A stretch of 64,000 nucleotides of DNA, taken from positions 1,109,478-1,173,477 of the forward strand of contig NZ_JBHSEZ010000001.1 of assembly GCF_042653765.1 (NCBI RefSeq), given 5' to 3'. Made by a program: the position numbers and the translations under genes. The notes under the pieces are model-generated. The model made no database searches and was not told the DNA's origin. It saw only the letters and a list, made by a program, of their open reading frames with translations. This document shows, piece after piece, positions 1 to 8,473 of this stretch. How positions within the stretch are numbered: the stretch's first letter is position 1; every line of letters begins with the position of its first letter. This DNA is from Castellaniella denitrificans. GTDB taxonomy: Bacteria > Pseudomonadota > Gammaproteobacteria > Burkholderiales > Burkholderiaceae_B.

Positions 1-73
1 GGTCCACGTGGTCCGTGACCAGCAGGCCGCCGTAGCGCTTGACCAGGCCGCGTATAGAAAGCAGGGGCTGCAT
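1..73 (-). CDS. ABC transporter ATP-binding protein, LivG-like (partial, N-terminus only)
   Basis: Only the first 24 codons lie in the window. They read MQPLLSIRGLVKRYGG, typical of the start of a branched-chain amino-acid type ABC ATPase, where the first beta-strand precedes the aromatic contact residue (Tyr14) that stacks on ATP. The start codon lies one base beyond the stop of the LivM-like gene, so the two are almost certainly co-transcribed and translationally coupled. Position directly after livH and livM supports LivG (the first of the two ATPases). The Walker motifs are outside the window, so the call rests on context and the N-terminal strand. Confidence 0.75.
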   Translation of the reverse strand, partial: MQPLLSIRGLVKRYGGLLVTDHVD

Positions 74-74
74 G

Positions 75-1061
75 TCAGTGGTCCTCCCCGGTCGGGCCGA
101 TCATGCTCCAGAGCCCGTTGCGCAGGAACAGCACGATGAGCACGATCACCGGTCCCATGATGATCATCCAGTGGTCGGTCAGGCCCTTCAGGCCTTCTTC
201 CAGCAACAGGAAGCCGGCCGCGCCCACCACCGGCCCGACCAGGGTGCCGGCGCCGCCCAGCAGCACCATGATGATCAGTTCGCCGGACGCCGTCCACGCC
301 ATGTAGGCGGGCGAGGCGAAGGCGGTCAGGTTCGCCAGGAAGAACCCCGCCAGGGCGCACAGCTCGGCCGACAGCACATAGGCCAGCAGGCGGTACCCCA
401 GCGGCGAGGTGCCCACGGCCCGCACCCGCCGGGCGTCCATGCTGGACGCCCGCAGGATCAGGCCGAAGCGCGAGCGGATCACGCGGCGCAGCAGCAGCAG
501 GCTGGCGCCCAGGCAGGCCAGCAGGGCCAGGTACAGGCCGACGTGGCTGCCGGTCAGCGTCCCGAAGCGGCTGAGCTGGCGGATCGGCAGGCCTTCGTCG
601 CCGCCGTACTGCTTCAGGCCCACGGCCAGGAAATAGAACATCTGCGCCAGGGCCAGCGTGATCATGATGAAGGCGATCCCGTTCGTGCGCAGGGCGATCA
701 GGCCCACGGGCGCGGCCACCAGGGCCGTCACCGCCACGACCAGCAGCAGATGCAGGACGCCGCTGTCGGCGCCGTAATGGGACGCGATGGCGACGCAATA
801 GGCGCCGATGCCGATGTACATGGCGTGGCCGAAGCTGACCAGCCCGCCGTAGCCCAGCGCCAGGTTCAGGCCCACGGCCGCCAGGGCGAACACCAGGATG
901 CGGCTGAACTGCAGCAGGACGTACGAACTGTCCGTGACGCTGGCGTACACCGGCACCAGCAGGAGCAGGGCGAAGATCAGGACGGTCAGCAGGACCGGCA
1001 GGGATCCGCCGGCGGAGGAACGCACCGCGCGCGCATTCATGATCGAGGATTCCATTTTCAT
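75..1061 (-). CDS. Branched-chain-type ABC transporter permease, LivM-like
   Basis: A 328-residue hydrophobic protein with many membrane segments and the LivM-family stretch around residues 55-85 (ALAAVGLNLALGYGGLVSFG), followed by the GHAMYIGIGAY loop. It would form one half of the inner-membrane channel with the LivH-like protein. The C-terminal LLGGAGTLVGPVVGA motif is the EAA-like loop that contacts the ATPase. The start is uncertain: ATG at 1061 has a poor ribosome site, and ATGs at 1055 and 1040 are alternatives, the last preceded by GGAATCC. The gene lies 7 bases after livH. The substrate is not evident from sequence; position at the end of the kynurenine catabolic genes suggests an aromatic acid or amino acid. 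Confidence 0.85.
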   Translation of the reverse strand: MKMESSIMNARAVRSSAGGSLPVLLTVLIFALLLLVPVYASVTDSSYVLLQFSRILVFALAAVGLNLALGYGGLVSFGHAMYIGIGAYCVAIASHYGADSGVLHLLLVVAVTALVAAPVGLIALRTNGIAFIMITLALAQMFYFLAVGLKQYGGDEGLPIRQLSRFGTLTGSHVGLYLALLACLGASLLLLRRVIRSRFGLILRASSMDARRVRAVGTSPLGYRLLAYVLSAELCALAGFFLANLTAFASPAYMAWTASGELIIMVLLGGAGTLVGPVVGAAGFLLLEEGLKGLTDHWMIIMGPVIVLIVLFLRNGLWSMIGPTGEDH

Positions 1062-1068
1062 CCGGGGC

Positions 1069-1989
1069 TCAGCGTTTCTTCACGGGGAACAGGCCTTCGG
1101 GCCTGACGGCCAGCACGATCACCATCAGCACGTAGACCGCCAGCGACGAAACCGCGGCCCCCAGCGTGCTGGCGAGTTCCTGTTCCAGCGCCCTGCCGAG
1201 CAGGGCCGGGGCGACCGTCCGCCCCAGGGTGTCGACCAGGCCGACCACCAAGGCGCCCAGGAAGGCCCCGCGGATCGAGCCGATGCCGCCGATCACGATG
1301 ACCACCAGCGTCATGATGAGGATCGAATCGCCCATGCCGGGCTGCACCGACAGGATCGGCCCCACCAGTGCGCCGCCCAGGCCCGCCAGGCCGGCCCCCA
1401 GGGCGAAGATGAAGGTATTGAGCCAGCCGATGTTCACGCCCAGCGCCGCGACCATGGCGCGATTGCTGGCGCCGGCGCGGATCAGCATGCCGACGCGGGT
1501 GCGCTCGATCAGCAGGTACAGGCCCAGGGCCACCAGCAGGCCCGCCAGGATGATCAGCAGGCGGTACAGCGGATAGGGCGTGCCCAGCACCATGACGGTA
1601 TTGCTCAGCGCGTCGGGCAGGCTCATGAAGATCGGCGCCGAGCCCCAGATCATGCGCACGGCCTCGTTGCAGAACAGCATCAGCCCGAAGGTGGCCAGCA
1701 CCTGGTCCAGGTGTTCCCGGGGGTACAGGCGCGAGAACCCGCAGCGGTCCAGCGCCACCCCCAGCGCCATCGCGCCCCCCAGGCCCGCCAGGATCGACAG
1801 CGAAAAGGAATCCGTGTGGCTGAAAGTGGCGGCGGCGAAATAGGCCCCCATCATGTACAGGGCGCCATGGGCCAGGTTGATGAAGCTCATGATGCCGAAG
1901 ACCAGGGTCAGGCCGGCGGCCAGCAGGAACAGCAGGATCCCGTACTGCAGGCCGTTCAGGGCCTGCATGAACAACAGCTGCGGACTCAT
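1069..1989 (-). CDS. Branched-chain-type ABC transporter permease, LivH-like
   Basis: A 306-residue integral membrane protein with the LivH hallmarks: N-terminal QALNGLQYGILLFLLAAGLT, then FGIMSFINLAHGALYMMGAY, and a C-terminal IGGIGSIRGAFLGA coupling loop. A strong ribosome site (GGAGGA) lies about 6 bases before the ATG. It pairs with the LivM-like protein downstream and with the periplasmic binding protein upstream (60-base gap) to form an uptake system of the hydrophobic/polar amino-acid transporter type. Members of this family also import aromatic acids and amides, so the family alone does not fix the substrate. Confidence 0.87.
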   Translation of the reverse strand: MSPQLLFMQALNGLQYGILLFLLAAGLTLVFGIMSFINLAHGALYMMGAYFAAATFSHTDSFSLSILAGLGGAMALGVALDRCGFSRLYPREHLDQVLATFGLMLFCNEAVRMIWGSAPIFMSLPDALSNTVMVLGTPYPLYRLLIILAGLLVALGLYLLIERTRVGMLIRAGASNRAMVAALGVNIGWLNTFIFALGAGLAGLGGALVGPILSVQPGMGDSILIMTLVVIVIGGIGSIRGAFLGALVVGLVDTLGRTVAPALLGRALEQELASTLGAAVSSLAVYVLMVIVLAVRPEGLFPVKKR

Positions 1990-2049
1990 GTCCGTCCTCC
2001 GTGGCGGGCGGCGCGCCGCCCGCCGTTCAAGGTTCGATGCGCGGGCCGA

Positions 2050-3219
2050 TCAATACTTGCACTTCTCGAAATAGGCGTCGGCGTGGTTCGACAGGGGCTT
2101 GCCGATGGTCTTCAGGGAAACGCGGCCCTGGTCGTCCTTCGCCACCTGGAAGGCGTAGAAGTCCTCGATGGGGAAGCCGTTGACGTTGAACTTGTAGGCC
2201 CCGCGCAGGGACGCGTAATCCGCCGCGCGCAAGGCGTCGCGGAACGCCTTCTTGTCGGCGACCTTGCCGCCGGTCTTTTTCAGGGCGCTGTCGATCAGCA
2301 GCGCCGAATCATAGGACTGGGCGGCGTACTGCGAGGGAATGCGCTTGTATTTCTTCTCGAAGGCGGCCACGAAGGCCTCGCTGGCGGGGTTCTTGAAGTC
2401 GGGGCCCCAGAAGGTGCCCGCGTAGGCGCCCAGGGCGGCCTCGCCCAGGGCCGGCAGGGTGCTGCCGTCCACAGTGGACACCGTCAGCAGCGGGACCTTG
2501 CCCATCAGGCCGAACTGCTTGTACTGCTTGACGAAGTTCACGCCCATGCCGCCGGGCAGGAAGACCCAGACGGCGGCGGGATTGGCGGCCTGCAGCGCCA
2601 GCAGCTCCGCCGAATAATCCTGCTGGCCCAGCTGGGTGTAGACCTCGCCCGAGACGCGGCCCTTGTAGAAGCGCGTGAAGCCCTTCACCTGATCGCGGCC
2701 CGACTGGTAGTTGGGCGTGATCATGTAGACGTCCTTGTACTTCTGGTCGGTCGCGAACTGGCCCATGACCTCGGCCTGCCCGTCGTTCTGCCAGGACGCG
2801 AAGAAGAAGCCCGGATTGCACTGGCCGCCGGCCAGGGGCGCCGGCCCCGCGTTGGAGCCGACGAAGGTCACGTCGGCGTCGGCCATGGGCTTGGCGATCG
2901 CCATCATGACGTTGGAGAACGTCACCCCGGCCACCAGGTCGACCTTGTCCTTCTCGATGAATTTCTGGACGGCCTGCACGCCCACGTCGGGCTTGAGCTG
3001 GTCGTCTTCCTTCAGGAAGACGATGTCCTGGCCGCCCAGCTTGCCGCCGTTCTGCTCCAGCGCGAGGTTGAAGCCGTCGACCATGTCCTGGCCCAGCGCC
3101 GCGCCGGAACCGGACAGGGTGGCCAGGAAGCCGATCTTCACCTCGGCCTGCGCGGACCCGGCGGCCAGCCCCAGCGACAGGGCCATGGCGGTCGTCAGCA
3201 AGGTTGTGCGGAATGCCAT
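2050..3219 (-). CDS. Periplasmic substrate-binding protein of the LivK type (Peripla_BP_6)
   Basis: A 389-residue secreted protein. Residues 1-25 are a Sec signal peptide with a short basic start, hydrophobic core and a cleavage site after SAQA. The mature start EVKIGFLATLSGSGAALGQDM is characteristic of the type-I periplasmic fold binding proteins of Liv-type transporters, with the usual LSGxxAxxG ligand-loop motif. The ribosome site is GAGGAGA. It lies 48 bases after the stop of the decarboxylase gene with no terminator between, so it is probably transcribed with the catabolic genes and may deliver a pathway substrate such as an anthranilate or kynurenine derivative. The substrate is inference. 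Confidence 0.85.
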   Translation of the reverse strand: MAFRTTLLTTAMALSLGLAAGSAQAEVKIGFLATLSGSGAALGQDMVDGFNLALEQNGGKLGGQDIVFLKEDDQLKPDVGVQAVQKFIEKDKVDLVAGVTFSNVMMAIAKPMADADVTFVGSNAGPAPLAGGQCNPGFFFASWQNDGQAEVMGQFATDQKYKDVYMITPNYQSGRDQVKGFTRFYKGRVSGEVYTQLGQQDYSAELLALQAANPAAVWVFLPGGMGVNFVKQYKQFGLMGKVPLLTVSTVDGSTLPALGEAALGAYAGTFWGPDFKNPASEAFVAAFEKKYKRIPSQYAAQSYDSALLIDSALKKTGGKVADKKAFRDALRAADYASLRGAYKFNVNGFPIEDFYAFQVAKDDQGRVSLKTIGKPLSNHADAYFEKCKY

Positions 3220-3267
3220 GTTTGTCTCCTCAAGGATTAATAGTTTAGTTTTAAAGTATCGTCGATC

Positions 3268-4056
3268 TTACACGAAAGTCAGCGAGGTGCAACCCATTTC
3301 CTGCATGTGCAGCATGACGTGATCGCCGGGCTCGACCGAGACCGCCTCGGTGATGCCGCCGGAGAGGACCAGCGTGCCGGCCGGGATCTCCCCGCCGCGC
3401 GCGCCCAGGTGATTGGCGAGCATGGCCACCGCGTTGGCCGGATGGCCCAGCACCGCGGCGCCCGCGCCCAGCGCGACGACCTGGCCGTTCTTTTCCATCA
3501 CCACGCCCGTGGCGCGCAGGTCCAGGTCGAGCGGATCGCGCGGGATGCCGCCGACCACGAAGCGCGACGACGAGCAGTTGTCGGCCACCACGCTCTTGAG
3601 GTCGAACTTGAAGTCGCGGTAGCGGCTGTCGATGACCTCGATGCCGGGCAGCACGAAGTCCGTCGCGGCCAGGACCTCGGCGATCGTGCAGCCGGGACCG
3701 GCCAGCGGCGCCTTGGTCACGAAGACGATCTCCGGCTCGACCTTGGGATGGATCAGGTCCGCGTGCCGGCACCGGCCGCCGTCGGGCACCACGAACGAGT
3801 CGGCCAGGAAGCCGAAGATCGGGGTCTCGATGCCCATCTGGCGCATCTTGGCGAACGAGGTCAGGCCGGCCTTCAGGCCGACGACCCGGGCGCCCCGGGC
3901 CAGCTTGCGCCGCAGGATCGCATCCTGCACGGCGTAGGCGTCGTCCCAGTCCATGTCGGGATGGTCCAGGGTGATCTTGAGGGTGTCGCGCGCCTGCAGT
4001 TCGCAGTCTTCCAGGCGTTCGGCCAGCGCCTCGACGGTCGCAATATCAAGACTCAT
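3268..4056 (-). CDS. 2-oxo-3-hexenedioate (4-oxalocrotonate) decarboxylase, DmpH-like
   Basis: A 262-residue member of the hydratase/decarboxylase (FAH-like) superfamily. It would remove CO2 from 2-oxo-3-hexenedioate to give 2-oxopent-4-enoate with Mg2+ or Mn2+. The motif HPKVEPEIVFVTKAPL holds the two acidic metal ligands (the Glu-x-Glu region), and LGHPANAVAMLANHLG is a family signature. The start ATG overlaps the stop of the aldolase gene (ATGA), so translation is coupled. It is paralogous to the gene at 6010-6795; gene order hydratase, dehydrogenase, aldolase, decarboxylase, exactly that of dmpEFGH, assigns this copy as the decarboxylase. The two paralogs could in principle be swapped in function. 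Confidence 0.88.
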   Translation of the reverse strand: MSLDIATVEALAERLEDCELQARDTLKITLDHPDMDWDDAYAVQDAILRRKLARGARVVGLKAGLTSFAKMRQMGIETPIFGFLADSFVVPDGGRCRHADLIHPKVEPEIVFVTKAPLAGPGCTIAEVLAATDFVLPGIEVIDSRYRDFKFDLKSVVADNCSSSRFVVGGIPRDPLDLDLRATGVVMEKNGQVVALGAGAAVLGHPANAVAMLANHLGARGGEIPAGTLVLSGGITEAVSVEPGDHVMLHMQEMGCTSLTFV

Positions 4057-5081
4057 GCCGCGCTCCTCTTGCGCGCCAGGTTCAGCGCCGTGTCCTCGAT
4101 CATGTCCTCCTGGCCGCCGACCATGCCGCGCCGGCCCATCTCCACCAGGATCTCGCGCGCCGGCACGCCGTAGCGCTGCTCGGCGCGGCGCGCGAACAGC
4201 AGGAACGAACCGTACACGCCGGCATAGCCCAGCGTCAGCGCGTCGCGGCTCAGGCGCACCGGCTCCTTCATCATCGGAAAGACGATGTCCTCGGCCACGT
4301 CCTGCACCTTGAACAGGTCCACGCCGGTCTCGATGCCCATCAGGTTGCAGACGGCCACCAGCGCCTCCATCGGCGTGTTCCCCGACCCGGCCCCCATGCC
4401 CGAGCACGCGGCGTCGATGCGGTCGGCGCCCGCGTCGATGGCCGCCATGCTGTTGGCCACGCCCATGGCCAGGTTGTGGTGGCCGTGGAAGCCGATCCCG
4501 GTCTCGGGCTTCAGCGCCTGGCGCAGCGCCCCGATCTTCTCGGCCACCTGGTGCGGCAGCATGTGGCCGGCCGAATCGGTCATGTAGATGCAGTTGGCGC
4601 CGTAGCCCTCCATCAGCCGGGCCTGTGCGACCAGCCCCTCGGCCGTGTTCATGTGGCTCATCATCAGGAAGCCCACGGTGTCCATGTCCAGCTTGCGGGC
4701 CGCCTCGATGTGCTGCTGCGAGACGTCGGCCTCCGTGCAATGGGTGGCCACCCGGATGGTGCGCACCCCCAGGCCGTAGGCCATGCGCAGGTGCTCGACC
4801 GTGCCGATGCCCGGCAGCAGCAGCGCCGACACCTTGGCCCGCTTCAGCAGCGGGATCACGGTGCCCAGGTATTCCTCGTCGCTGTGCAGCGAGAAGCCGT
4901 AGTTGACCGACGCGCCGCCCAGGCCGTCGCCGTGGGTCACCTCGATCAGCGGCACGCCGGCCTCGTCCAGCCCCCGCGCCACGTCCTGCATCTGCCGCAG
5001 GGTGATCTGGTGGCGCATGGCGTGCATGCCGTCGCGCAGCGTCATGTCGTGCAGGGTGACGGTTTTCTTGTCTGTGCTCAT
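4053..5081 (-). CDS. 4-hydroxy-2-oxovalerate aldolase, DmpG-like
   Basis: A 342-residue class-II aldolase of the HMG-CoA-lyase-like TIM-barrel family. It splits 4-hydroxy-2-oxovalerate into pyruvate and acetaldehyde. The N-terminal TLRDGMHAMRHQIT carries the metal-binding Asp and catalytic residues, and GFHGHHNLAMGVANS supplies the two His metal ligands. The C-terminal part (about residue 270 on) is the communication domain that contacts the acylating dehydrogenase encoded immediately upstream, through which acetaldehyde is channelled. Full family length. It lies 12 bases after the dehydrogenase gene. Confidence 0.95.
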   Translation of the reverse strand: MSTDKKTVTLHDMTLRDGMHAMRHQITLRQMQDVARGLDEAGVPLIEVTHGDGLGGASVNYGFSLHSDEEYLGTVIPLLKRAKVSALLLPGIGTVEHLRMAYGLGVRTIRVATHCTEADVSQQHIEAARKLDMDTVGFLMMSHMNTAEGLVAQARLMEGYGANCIYMTDSAGHMLPHQVAEKIGALRQALKPETGIGFHGHHNLAMGVANSMAAIDAGADRIDAACSGMGAGSGNTPMEALVAVCNLMGIETGVDLFKVQDVAEDIVFPMMKEPVRLSRDALTLGYAGVYGSFLLFARRAEQRYGVPAREILVEMGRRGMVGGQEDMIEDTALNLARKRSAA

Positions 5082-5093
5082 GGTGTCCTCCTG

Positions 5094-5999
5094 TTACGCC
5101 GCCGACAGGTTCAGCGCGCCCTTCTGGATGCGCTCGGCGAACATCTCGGCGGTGCGCGTGGCCGACGCGGTCATGATGTCCAGGTTCCCGGAGTACTTGG
5201 GCAGGTAATCGCCCAGGCCCTCGACCTCCAGGTAGATCGAGACGCGCCGGCCGTCGAAGACCGGGCCGTTGACCAGCCGGTAGCCGGGCACGTAGCGCTG
5301 GACTTCGGCCAGCATCCGTTGCACGGATTCGGTGATGGCCGCCTCGTCCGGATCCGATTCGGTCAGGCAATGCACGGTGTCGCGCATGATCAGCGGCGGC
5401 TCGGCCGGATTCAGGATGATGATGGCCTTGCCCTTCTTCGCACCGCCCACCCGCTCGACCGCGCCGGCCGTCGTGACGGTGAACTCGTCGATGTTGCGGC
5501 GCGTGCCGGGCCCCGCCGATTTCGACGAGACGGTGGCCACGATCTCGGCGTATGCCACCGGCTGCACGCGCGAGACCGCCGCCACCATCGGGATGGTGGC
5601 CTGGCCGCCGCAGGTGACCATGTTGACGTTGGTCTCGCGCCGCTCCAGGTGCTCGCTCAGGTTGACCGGCGGCACGCAGTACGGGCCGATGGCCGCGGGC
5701 GTGAGGTCGATCATCAGCGCGCCGCGCGCGGTCACCTTGTCGCTGTTGTCCTTGTGCGCGTAGGCCGAGGTCGCATCGAACACGATCCGGACGCGGTCCC
5801 CGGCCATGTGCGGCAGCAGGCCGTCCACGCCTTCGGCCGTGGTCTTCAGGCCCAGTTCGCGGGCGCGCGCCAGGCCCTCGGACTGCGGGTCGATGCCCAC
5901 CATCCAGACGGGCTCCAGCACATCGCTGCGCTTGAGCTTGTACAGCAGGTCGGTGCCGATATTGCCCGACCCGATCAAGGCACACCTGATCTTTTCCAT
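5094..5999 (-). CDS. Acetaldehyde dehydrogenase (acylating), DmpF-like
   Basis: A 301-residue enzyme converting acetaldehyde, CoA and NAD+ to acetyl-CoA. The N-terminal Rossmann motif is IGSGNIGTDL (residues 9-18). The catalytic Cys is Cys130 in NMVTCGGQATIP. The start at 5999 is preferred over an in-frame ATG 18 bases upstream because AAGGAAA lies just before it and MEKIRCALIGSGNIG fits the family start. It forms a complex with the aldolase encoded next to it. It comes 10 bases after the hydratase gene, so the four dmpEFGH-like genes form one tight unit. Confidence 0.95.
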   Translation of the reverse strand: MEKIRCALIGSGNIGTDLLYKLKRSDVLEPVWMVGIDPQSEGLARARELGLKTTAEGVDGLLPHMAGDRVRIVFDATSAYAHKDNSDKVTARGALMIDLTPAAIGPYCVPPVNLSEHLERRETNVNMVTCGGQATIPMVAAVSRVQPVAYAEIVATVSSKSAGPGTRRNIDEFTVTTAGAVERVGGAKKGKAIIILNPAEPPLIMRDTVHCLTESDPDEAAITESVQRMLAEVQRYVPGYRLVNGPVFDGRRVSIYLEVEGLGDYLPKYSGNLDIMTASATRTAEMFAERIQKGALNLSAA

Positions 6000-6009
6000 G
6001 GTGGTTTCC

Positions 6010-6795
6010 TTATGCAATAAACCGTACGCCGCAGGCGCCGATGCCGCCGATCGACACCTGCAGGCTGTCCCCGGCGGCGACCGGCGTCATCGCCGCCAGC
6101 GCCCCGGACAGGATGATCTCGCCGGCCTCCAGGCCGGTCCCCAGCGTCCCCAGCGCATTGGCCAGCCAGGCCACGGCGTTGGCGGGATGCCCCAGCGCCG
6201 CGGCGCCCGCCCCCGTGCCCAGCAGCTCGCCGTTCTTCTCGAACACCATGCCGCAGGTGCGCAGGTCCAGGCCGCGTGGGCTGACCAGCCGGTCGCCCAG
6301 CACGAACACGCCGCAGGAGGCGTTGTCGGCCACGGTGTCCTGGATCCTGATCTTCCAGTCGCGGATGCGCGAATCGACGATCTCGAAGCAGACGGTCACG
6401 GCCTCGGTCGCGGCCAGCACGTCGCTGACCGTCACGCCCGGACCGCGCAAGGCCTTCTTCAGCACGAAGGCGATCTCGCCCTCGGCCTTGGGCTGGATCA
6501 GCCCGGCCATGGAGATGGCCTCGCCCGGCGCGACCACCATGTCGCTGAGCAGGTAGCCGAAGTCCGGCTGGTAGACGCCCAGCATGTCCATGACCGCCTG
6601 GCTGGTGACGCCGATCTTCTTGCCCACCACGCGGGCGCCCGCGTCCAGGCGGCGGCCCACCATGCGTTGCTGCACGCGGTAGGCGTCCTCGACGCGCATG
6701 TCCGGGTGGCGGTTCGTCAGGGGCTCGATGGCTCGGCGGTCGGCCCAGGCGGCATGCAGTTCATCGCCCAGTCGTTCGATCAGCGCGGGTTCCAT
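6010..6795 (-). CDS. 2-oxopent-4-enoate (2-hydroxypenta-2,4-dienoate) hydratase, DmpE-like
   Basis: A 261-residue hydratase of the FAH-like superfamily, adding water to 2-hydroxypenta-2,4-dienoate to give 4-hydroxy-2-oxovalerate. Signature stretches are KKIGVTSQAVMDMLGV, QPKAEGEIAFVLKKAL (metal-binding acidic residues) and LGHPANAVAWLANALG. The start at 6795 has GGAG about 10 bases upstream; a longer reading frame adds 24 low-complexity residues and is unlikely. It is homologous along its length to the decarboxylase at 3268-4056. Its place first in the dmpEFGH-like order makes hydratase the better call. It lies 16 bases after the ACMS decarboxylase gene. Confidence 0.88.
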   Translation of the reverse strand: MEPALIERLGDELHAAWADRRAIEPLTNRHPDMRVEDAYRVQQRMVGRRLDAGARVVGKKIGVTSQAVMDMLGVYQPDFGYLLSDMVVAPGEAISMAGLIQPKAEGEIAFVLKKALRGPGVTVSDVLAATEAVTVCFEIVDSRIRDWKIRIQDTVADNASCGVFVLGDRLVSPRGLDLRTCGMVFEKNGELLGTGAGAAALGHPANAVAWLANALGTLGTGLEAGEIILSGALAAMTPVAAGDSLQVSIGGIGACGVRFIA

Positions 6796-6811
6796 GTTGG
6801 CGGGGCTCCGT

Positions 6812-7804
6812 TCAGGCAAGATTGAAGAAGGACCGGGCGTTCCCGGCCAGGATGCGGCGCTTTTCATCGGCGTCCAGCAGGGCGGTCTCGCCCACCAGCG
6901 CGCCGATGCGCTGTTCGCCCAGCGGGTAGGGATAATCGGACCCGAGCATCACGCGCTCGCTGCCCATCACGTCCACCAGCAGGCGCAGGGCCCTGGGATC
7001 GAAGACGGCGGAATCCACCGAGAACCGGTCGCAATAGGAAGAGGGCGGATTCGGGCAGTCCTGGCGCACGATGTCGCGGTACTTCCAGGCGTTGTCGACC
7101 CGGCCCAGGGTGAAGGCGAAGGCGCCGCCGCCGTGCGCGAAGCACAGCTTCAGGCTGCGCGGCAGCCGCTCGAAGGCGCCCGACAGGATCAGGGACAGGA
7201 TCCCCAGCGACGTCTCCGCCGGCATGGCCACCAGCCAGGGCAGCATCCACTGGCGCATGCGCTGACCGCCGCCCATCATGTCCCAGGGATGGACCAGCAC
7301 CGGGATGCCGCTGACGGCGCAGTGGTGCAGGAATTCCACCAGTTGCGCATCGTCCAGGTCGCGGTCGCCGACGTGGTTGCCGATCTGCACGCCCACGTGG
7401 CCCGCCGCCTGGGCGCGGGACGCCTCCCGGCAAGCCAGCTCGGTGTCCTGCAGCGGCACCTGGGCCAGGGCCTTCAGGCGGTCCGGGTGGCCGGCGCAGT
7501 ATTCCAGGGTCAGATCGTTCATGCGGGCGGCCCAGTCGGCGACCTTGCGGGCGTCCAGCTCGTAGCCGAACATGATCGGCGTGGCGCTGACGATCTGCAT
7601 GTCCAGGCCCAGGCGGTCCATGTCCGCCACGCGCAGGTCGGGATCCCACAGCACGGGCACGACCGGGCGGAATTCGCTGTCGCCCCTCATGATCATGCCC
7701 TCGTCCCGGCCGGTGATCTTCAGCCAGGGAGCCTGCATCGGGTCCAGCGCATGGGCCTGCTCGCGGGAGATTTCCGGAAAGATGTGCGCGTGGATGTCTA
7801 TCAT
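6812..7804 (-). CDS. nbaD: 2-amino-3-carboxymuconate-6-semialdehyde decarboxylase (ACMSD)
   Basis: A 330-residue amidohydrolase-superfamily decarboxylase acting on the ring-opened product of 3-hydroxyanthranilate to give 2-aminomuconate semialdehyde, and so steering the pathway away from quinolinate and NAD. The Zn ligands can be seen: His5 and His7 (DIHAHIFP), His172 (VLVHPWD) and Asp290 (GSDYPYP), with His224 in FAHGGG as the catalytic base. These match the spacing known for the Pseudomonas fluorescens enzyme. Full family length. It follows the dioxygenase gene by 30 bases, so substrate producer and consumer are adjacent. Confidence 0.95.
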   Translation of the reverse strand: MIDIHAHIFPEISREQAHALDPMQAPWLKITGRDEGMIMRGDSEFRPVVPVLWDPDLRVADMDRLGLDMQIVSATPIMFGYELDARKVADWAARMNDLTLEYCAGHPDRLKALAQVPLQDTELACREASRAQAAGHVGVQIGNHVGDRDLDDAQLVEFLHHCAVSGIPVLVHPWDMMGGGQRMRQWMLPWLVAMPAETSLGILSLILSGAFERLPRSLKLCFAHGGGAFAFTLGRVDNAWKYRDIVRQDCPNPPSSYCDRFSVDSAVFDPRALRLLVDVMGSERVMLGSDYPYPLGEQRIGALVGETALLDADEKRRILAGNARSFFNLA

Positions 7805-7834
7805 GTCGATCGCCTTCGTTTTCTTGTGTCCCGC

Positions 7835-8410
7835 TCAGAAATCCCGGACGCGGGAACTCCGCAGCTGCTCGTGCCAGATGCGATAGTCCTTGCCCGGGTG
7901 CTGGGTGCCGCAGCCGGGGCAGACGCGCTCCTCATCCTTCAGGGCATAGAACTGGCCGTAGACCTTGGGCAGGTCGTCCACCAGGCTTTCCAGCTGCTTG
8001 GAGGCCTTCCAGACTTCGGTGCCGCAATGGGCGCAATACCATTGCAGGCTGTCGTGCCTGCCCTGGGGACGGGGCAGTTCGATCAGCAGGCACAGGCCGT
8101 CGGGGTCGGGGCGCTGCGGCGAATGGATCAGGTGCGGCGGCTGCAGGAAGATGTCGCCTTCCTTCAGGTCGATGCGCTCGAAGCGCCCGCGGTCCCAGAC
8201 GATCAGGAACGCCTCGCCCCGCAGCTGGTAGAAGATTTCCTCGGTCGGGTTGTCGTGGAAGTCGGTGCGCTGGTTGCCGCCGCCGACCATGTTGATGATG
8301 TAGTTGCCGTCGGGAAAGATCGCCGCGTTGCAGACCGGCGGCTTGAGCTGGTCGCGATGATCGTCCACCCAGTGCATCAGGTTTTTGGGCAAGCCGTACT
8401 TGGCATCCAT
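7835..8410 (-). CDS. nbaC: 3-hydroxyanthranilate 3,4-dioxygenase
   Basis: A 191-residue cupin extradiol dioxygenase that opens 3-hydroxyanthranilate to 2-amino-3-carboxymuconate semialdehyde. Fe(II) ligands are visible as His52, Glu58 and His96; the substrate-binding Arg48, Arg100 and Glu111 are in the expected places. A C-terminal rubredoxin-like pair, Cys126-x2-Cys129 and Cys164-x2-Cys167, is the second iron site found in the bacterial form and absent from the animal enzyme. Strong ribosome site (GAGGAGA). Upstream is the deaminase gene, with a 63-base gap. Confidence 0.96.
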   Translation of the reverse strand: MDAKYGLPKNLMHWVDDHRDQLKPPVCNAAIFPDGNYIINMVGGGNQRTDFHDNPTEEIFYQLRGEAFLIVWDRGRFERIDLKEGDIFLQPPHLIHSPQRPDPDGLCLLIELPRPQGRHDSLQWYCAHCGTEVWKASKQLESLVDDLPKVYGQFYALKDEERVCPGCGTQHPGKDYRIWHEQLRSSRVRDF

Positions 8411-8473
8411 GTCTGTCTCCTCGTGGTGCGCCGGCGCCTGTCGGGGGCGCCGGTCGTCGTGTCCGGCCCGGGG

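Noticed and set aside
1..14. GGTCCACGTGGTCC as a parS-like site
   Set aside because: Shares only the CACGTG core; outer bases do not match, and it is in the livG coding start.
39..1106. Long plus-strand open frames opposite the transport and catabolic genes
   Set aside because: Their products are rich in Gln, His, Arg, Gly and Ala with no fold signature and mirror real genes on the other strand. They are a by-product of high GC. The same applies to the other long antisense frames in the window.
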